Source: Mesorhizobium amorphae CCNWGS0123 (lineage in GTDB: Bacteria > Pseudomonadota > Alphaproteobacteria > Rhizobiales > Rhizobiaceae). Taken from it: a stretch of 64,000 nt of DNA. Under the pieces are notes generated by a model. That model ran no database searches. It worked only from the letters and a program-made list of their open reading frames with translations, and was not told the DNA's origin. Below are positions 61,437 to 64,000 of the stretch, piece after piece; within the stretch, counting starts at the first letter, position 1; each line of letters starts with the position of its first letter. Where the stretch lies: NCBI RefSeq assembly GCF_001686985.1, contig NZ_CP015318.1:6198001-6262000 (forward strand). The letters are read 5' to 3'. The translations under genes were made by a program, and so were the position numbers.

Positions 61437-62821
61437 CACACCTTGAGCAGCAGGTGGTCGCGTTCCCAGCTCGTCACGACGCTCTGGAACAGGTCGAGTT
61501 CGACGCTCTTGACGCGCAGATAGGACTGGAAGAAGTCCTCGCCGAGCAGCGCCCGCACCGGCTCGCATGCGGTGAACCGGTCGAGTGCTTCCTCCATGGT
61601 TTTCGGCAGTGTGCTCTTGATCTTGTAGGCATTTCCCGACGCCTCGGCCGAACGCGCGATCTTCTGCTCGACGCCGAGATAGCCTGCCAGCAGCGAGCCG
61701 GCGATTGCCAGGTAGGGGTTGGCATCGGCGCCGGGCAGCCGGTTTTCTATGCGCCGCGCGGCGCGGCCACCGGCCGGCACACGCAGACCGCAGGAGCGGT
61801 TGTCATGCGACCACTCGATGTTGGCCGGCGCGCTGTGGTTCGGCCGGATGCGTCGGTACGAATTCACGTTTGGCGCAAACAGCGGCATGATCTCGGGGAC
61901 GTATTTCTGCAGCCCGCCGATGAAATGGCCGAACATAGCCGTGTCGGCATCGTCGCTGCCGGCAAACAGCGTATTCCCGGCCTCGTCGATGACCGACATG
62001 TGCAGGTGCATCGAACTGCCGGCCTGTGCGGCGATCGGTTTTGCCATGAAGGTCGCATGCATGCCGGACTGCTGCGCCGCCTGCCGCGTCAATCGCTTGA
62101 ACAACAGCACCTTGTCGGCCAGCGGCAGTGCATCGCCGTGCAGGAAATTGATCTCCAACTGCGCGGTGCCTGATTCATGGATCAGCGTGTCGAGCGGCAG
62201 TCCGGCCGCCGCCGCATAATCATAGACGCGCCGGATCACCGGCTCGAATTCTTCGAGTGCCGCCATGTCGTAGGGATGCTGCACGCTCTCGGCACGGCCA
62301 TTGCCGCCGACCGGCGCGGTCAGCGGCCGATCGGGGTCCGGGTTGGGCGCGGTGAGATAGAATTCGAGCTCCGGCGCCACCACCGCCCGCCAACCGCGCT
62401 GGCGATAGAGATCGAGCACGGCCCGCAAGACATGACGCGGCGAGGCCATCCACGGACGGTCGTCCATGTGGAACGCATCGGCAAACACATACGCTTTGCC
62501 TGGGCCGGCACCGGGCGCCAGGCAGAGCGTGGAAACATCCGGCACCATGCGCATGTCCGGGTCCGAGTAAGCGAAACCCTCGTCGATCGAGCCGGAATAG
62601 CGGCCGTCTATGCTGACCAGGAAGGCGCTGCTCGGCAGATAGAGCGCACGATCTTCCAGCACCTTGAGGAACTTCGCCACCGGCAAGGCCTTGCCGCGCA
62701 GCACGCCGTTCAAGTCGGGCACCAGGCACTCGACTTCGCTGATCGCGTGCTGGGCCAGCCAGCTTCTCGGGTCGTTGGTGCCGCTCAAAGGCGACGTGAT
62801 GGTTGAGTGATTGTCAGGCAT
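61436..62821 (-). CDS. puuA: Glutamine synthetase family, gamma-glutamylputrescine synthetase-like
   Basis: A 461-residue glutamine-synthetase fold enzyme. It attaches glutamate to an amine, putrescine in the PuuA case. Active-site segments: LIHESGTAQLEINFLHGDAL, GSSMHLHMSV and NSYRRIRPNHSAPANIEWS, then NRSCGLRVP and the ENRLPGADANPYL segment. It has no adenylylation-type Tyr motif that I can recognise. With PuuB directly after it, putrescine or another monoamine/polyamine is a good guess for the substrate. Confidence 0.9.
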   Translation of the reverse strand: MPDNHSTITSPLSGTNDPRSWLAQHAISEVECLVPDLNGVLRGKALPVAKFLKVLEDRALYLPSSAFLVSIDGRYSGSIDEGFAYSDPDMRMVPDVSTLCLAPGAGPGKAYVFADAFHMDDRPWMASPRHVLRAVLDLYRQRGWRAVVAPELEFYLTAPNPDPDRPLTAPVGGNGRAESVQHPYDMAALEEFEPVIRRVYDYAAAAGLPLDTLIHESGTAQLEINFLHGDALPLADKVLLFKRLTRQAAQQSGMHATFMAKPIAAQAGSSMHLHMSVIDEAGNTLFAGSDDADTAMFGHFIGGLQKYVPEIMPLFAPNVNSYRRIRPNHSAPANIEWSHDNRSCGLRVPAGGRAARRIENRLPGADANPYLAIAGSLLAGYLGVEQKIARSAEASGNAYKIKSTLPKTMEEALDRFTACEPVRALLGEDFFQSYLRVKSVELDLFQSVVTSWERDHLLLKV

Positions 62822-62825
62822 TGGT

Positions 62826-64000
62826 TCATGTCCGTACGAGAGAGAGAATGGCTTCGGCGGCCACGTCCGTTCCGGGTTTCAGCGCCATTTGCGCTGCATT
62901 GTCCTTCAGGCGGGCACGCATTGCATCATCGGCCAGCAGACCGAGAATGGCTCTCTCCAATACTCCTTCGGTCCAGCCGTCACGGCCGATATGATCGCCG
63001 ACACCGGTCTCGCCGGCCCGTTGCGCATTGTCGTGCCCGTCCCAGCAATAGGGCATGATCAGCGACGGCACGCCGAACCGCAGCGCCTCGCAAAAGCTGT
63101 TGTTGCCGCCATGGTGGATGAACAGGTCCGACTTCGCCACCACCGATGGCTGCGGGAACCAGGCATCGAGATAGACATTGTCGGGCACCGCGCGATAGGC
63201 GTCACGCAGGCCGCCGACATTGACGATGAAGCGCGCCGGCAGCCTGTCGAACACCGCAAGCATGCGCTGGATCAGCCCGACATCCATGGCGCCGAGGCTG
63301 CCGAAGCTGACATAGACCAGCGGCCCGCCATTGCGCGGAAAGACCGGCACCTCGAACGGCCCTTCCGAGCGCACGCAGCCTTCGAGATAGATGAAGCGCG
63401 AGGAATCGAGAGGCTCGGCGCGCTCACGGCGCACGATGGTCGGCGTCAACAGCAGATTGAGGTCGGGCGATGCCTCCAGGAACAGGCCCTTCGGCAGTGG
63501 CGCCAGGCCTGCGTCGGCGCGCAGCCGGTTGAACCGCTCATGCGCCGGCGCCACGGCCGCGAGGTAGCGCGACTCGAAGGTGGGGCGGCTCGGGTCGTCG
63601 GCGGCTAGGCCGGACAGATAAGGCGGCACCTCCGCATCGGGCAACTCGGTCTCGGCGCAGGAGACCACGCGCACCCACGGGCAGGCGGTGCCGGCAAGTG
63701 CCGGAAACATGATGACATTGTCGAGCACGACGGCGTCCGGCTTCAGCCGCGCCAGCAATTGCCGCAGCGGCGCTTCGGCATTGACCGCGGTGTCGACGAT
63801 CGCCTGCCATGTCGGGGCGACATAGGTTTCGAGCTGGTCGATCGGGCTCAGCCGGAAATGCGGCAGATGGCGGCGCACGAAAGCCTGCCAGTAGCTCTGG
63901 CGCTCGCTGTCACTAAGCGGATCGTCCGTCGGCAGCTGGTACTCCTGAAAACCGTAATCGGCGAACACACCGGAAAATCCAGCGTGGCAGATGAACACCG
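62826..64000 (-). CDS. UGT/MGT-type glycosyltransferase (N-terminus cut by window edge)
   Basis: About 391 C-terminal residues of a GT-B glycosyltransferase; the gene continues past the right edge. The nucleotide-sugar binding region is clear: PLVYVSFGSLGAMD, AWFPQPSVVAKSDLFIHHGGNNSFCEALRFGVP and DGHDNAQRAGETGVG, in pieces matching the UGT signature (HGGxNS). Relatives modify macrolides, flavonoids or sterols. It lies 4 bp before puuA in the same direction, so the three genes may be co-transcribed. The acceptor is unknown. Confidence 0.87.
   Translation of the reverse strand, partial: VFICHAGFSGVFADYGFQEYQLPTDDPLSDSERQSYWQAFVRRHLPHFRLSPIDQLETYVAPTWQAIVDTAVNAEAPLRQLLARLKPDAVVLDNVIMFPALAGTACPWVRVVSCAETELPDAEVPPYLSGLAADDPSRPTFESRYLAAVAPAHERFNRLRADAGLAPLPKGLFLEASPDLNLLLTPTIVRRERAEPLDSSRFIYLEGCVRSEGPFEVPVFPRNGGPLVYVSFGSLGAMDVGLIQRMLAVFDRLPARFIVNVGGLRDAYRAVPDNVYLDAWFPQPSVVAKSDLFIHHGGNNSFCEALRFGVPSLIMPYCWDGHDNAQRAGETGVGDHIGRDGWTEGVLERAILGLLADDAMRARLKDNAAQMALKPGTDVAAEAILSLVRT

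Overview
The window looks like the chromosome of a Rhizobiales alphaproteobacterium, most likely Mesorhizobium or a close relative. The reasons are the GC-rich coding bias, the many ABC transporters and GntR/LacI/TetR regulators, the short intergenic palindromic repeats, and a phn operon with an embedded fosX gene, as described for M. loti. No rRNA, tRNA, CRISPR array, insertion sequence or prophage was seen. Almost every gene serves uptake and breakdown of small organic compounds.

Layout: 1-2115, a sugar-binding protein (cut by the left edge) divergent from a LacI regulator. 2244-3671, 6-phosphogluconate dehydrogenase (gnd). 3800-7073, a copper-handling group (DUF2946 protein, PCu(A)C chaperone, YcnI, CopC-CopD fusion). 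7241-16864, a GntR regulator with two winged helices, then a sugar/sugar-acid oxidation unit: UxaA-type dehydratase, fucose-dehydrogenase-like aldo/keto reductase, ribose-type ABC transporter, zinc dehydrogenase and lactonase-like amidohydrolase. 16849-28903, phosphonate use: phnF divergent from phnG-H-I-fosX-J-K-L and a hexapeptide transferase, then a 2H phosphoesterase and phnC-D-E-E.

28891-36588 is a carbohydrate-acid cluster: three TIM-barrel isomerases, a Gfo/Idh/MocA oxidoreductase, an enolase-superfamily dehydratase, an FCD-type GntR regulator and a hydroxyacid dehydrogenase. 36668-43285 holds accessory genes: a small secreted protein, amidase, GFA protein, SDR/TetR pair, MFS/AraC pair and a secreted cupin. 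43328-49015 is a six-gene carbohydrate ABC transporter with two ATPases and a 78-residue membrane protein. 49376-52681 has a TetR regulator divergent from Tm-1-like, PEP-hydrolase-like and cupin genes. 52718-62821 has an M24 peptidase, an oligopeptide ABC transporter ending in an ATC-hydrolase-family gene, and puuB/puuA. A glycosyltransferase is cut by the right edge.

The most interesting observations are regulatory and contextual. Five copies of an FCD/GntR-type operator (TGGTNNNACCA) lie in the control regions of the 28-36 kb cluster, the 43-49 kb transporter and the peptidase/peptide-transporter pair, and in two of them the site sits on an almost identical promoter. This suggests one dispersed regulon. 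A second shared promoter motif links the UxaA-type gene to the ribose-type transporter. In the phn region no phnM, phnN or phnP is visible, but a 2H phosphoesterase lies between the C-P lyase genes and the transporter genes. All functional statements come from reading motifs by eye; no database search was run.
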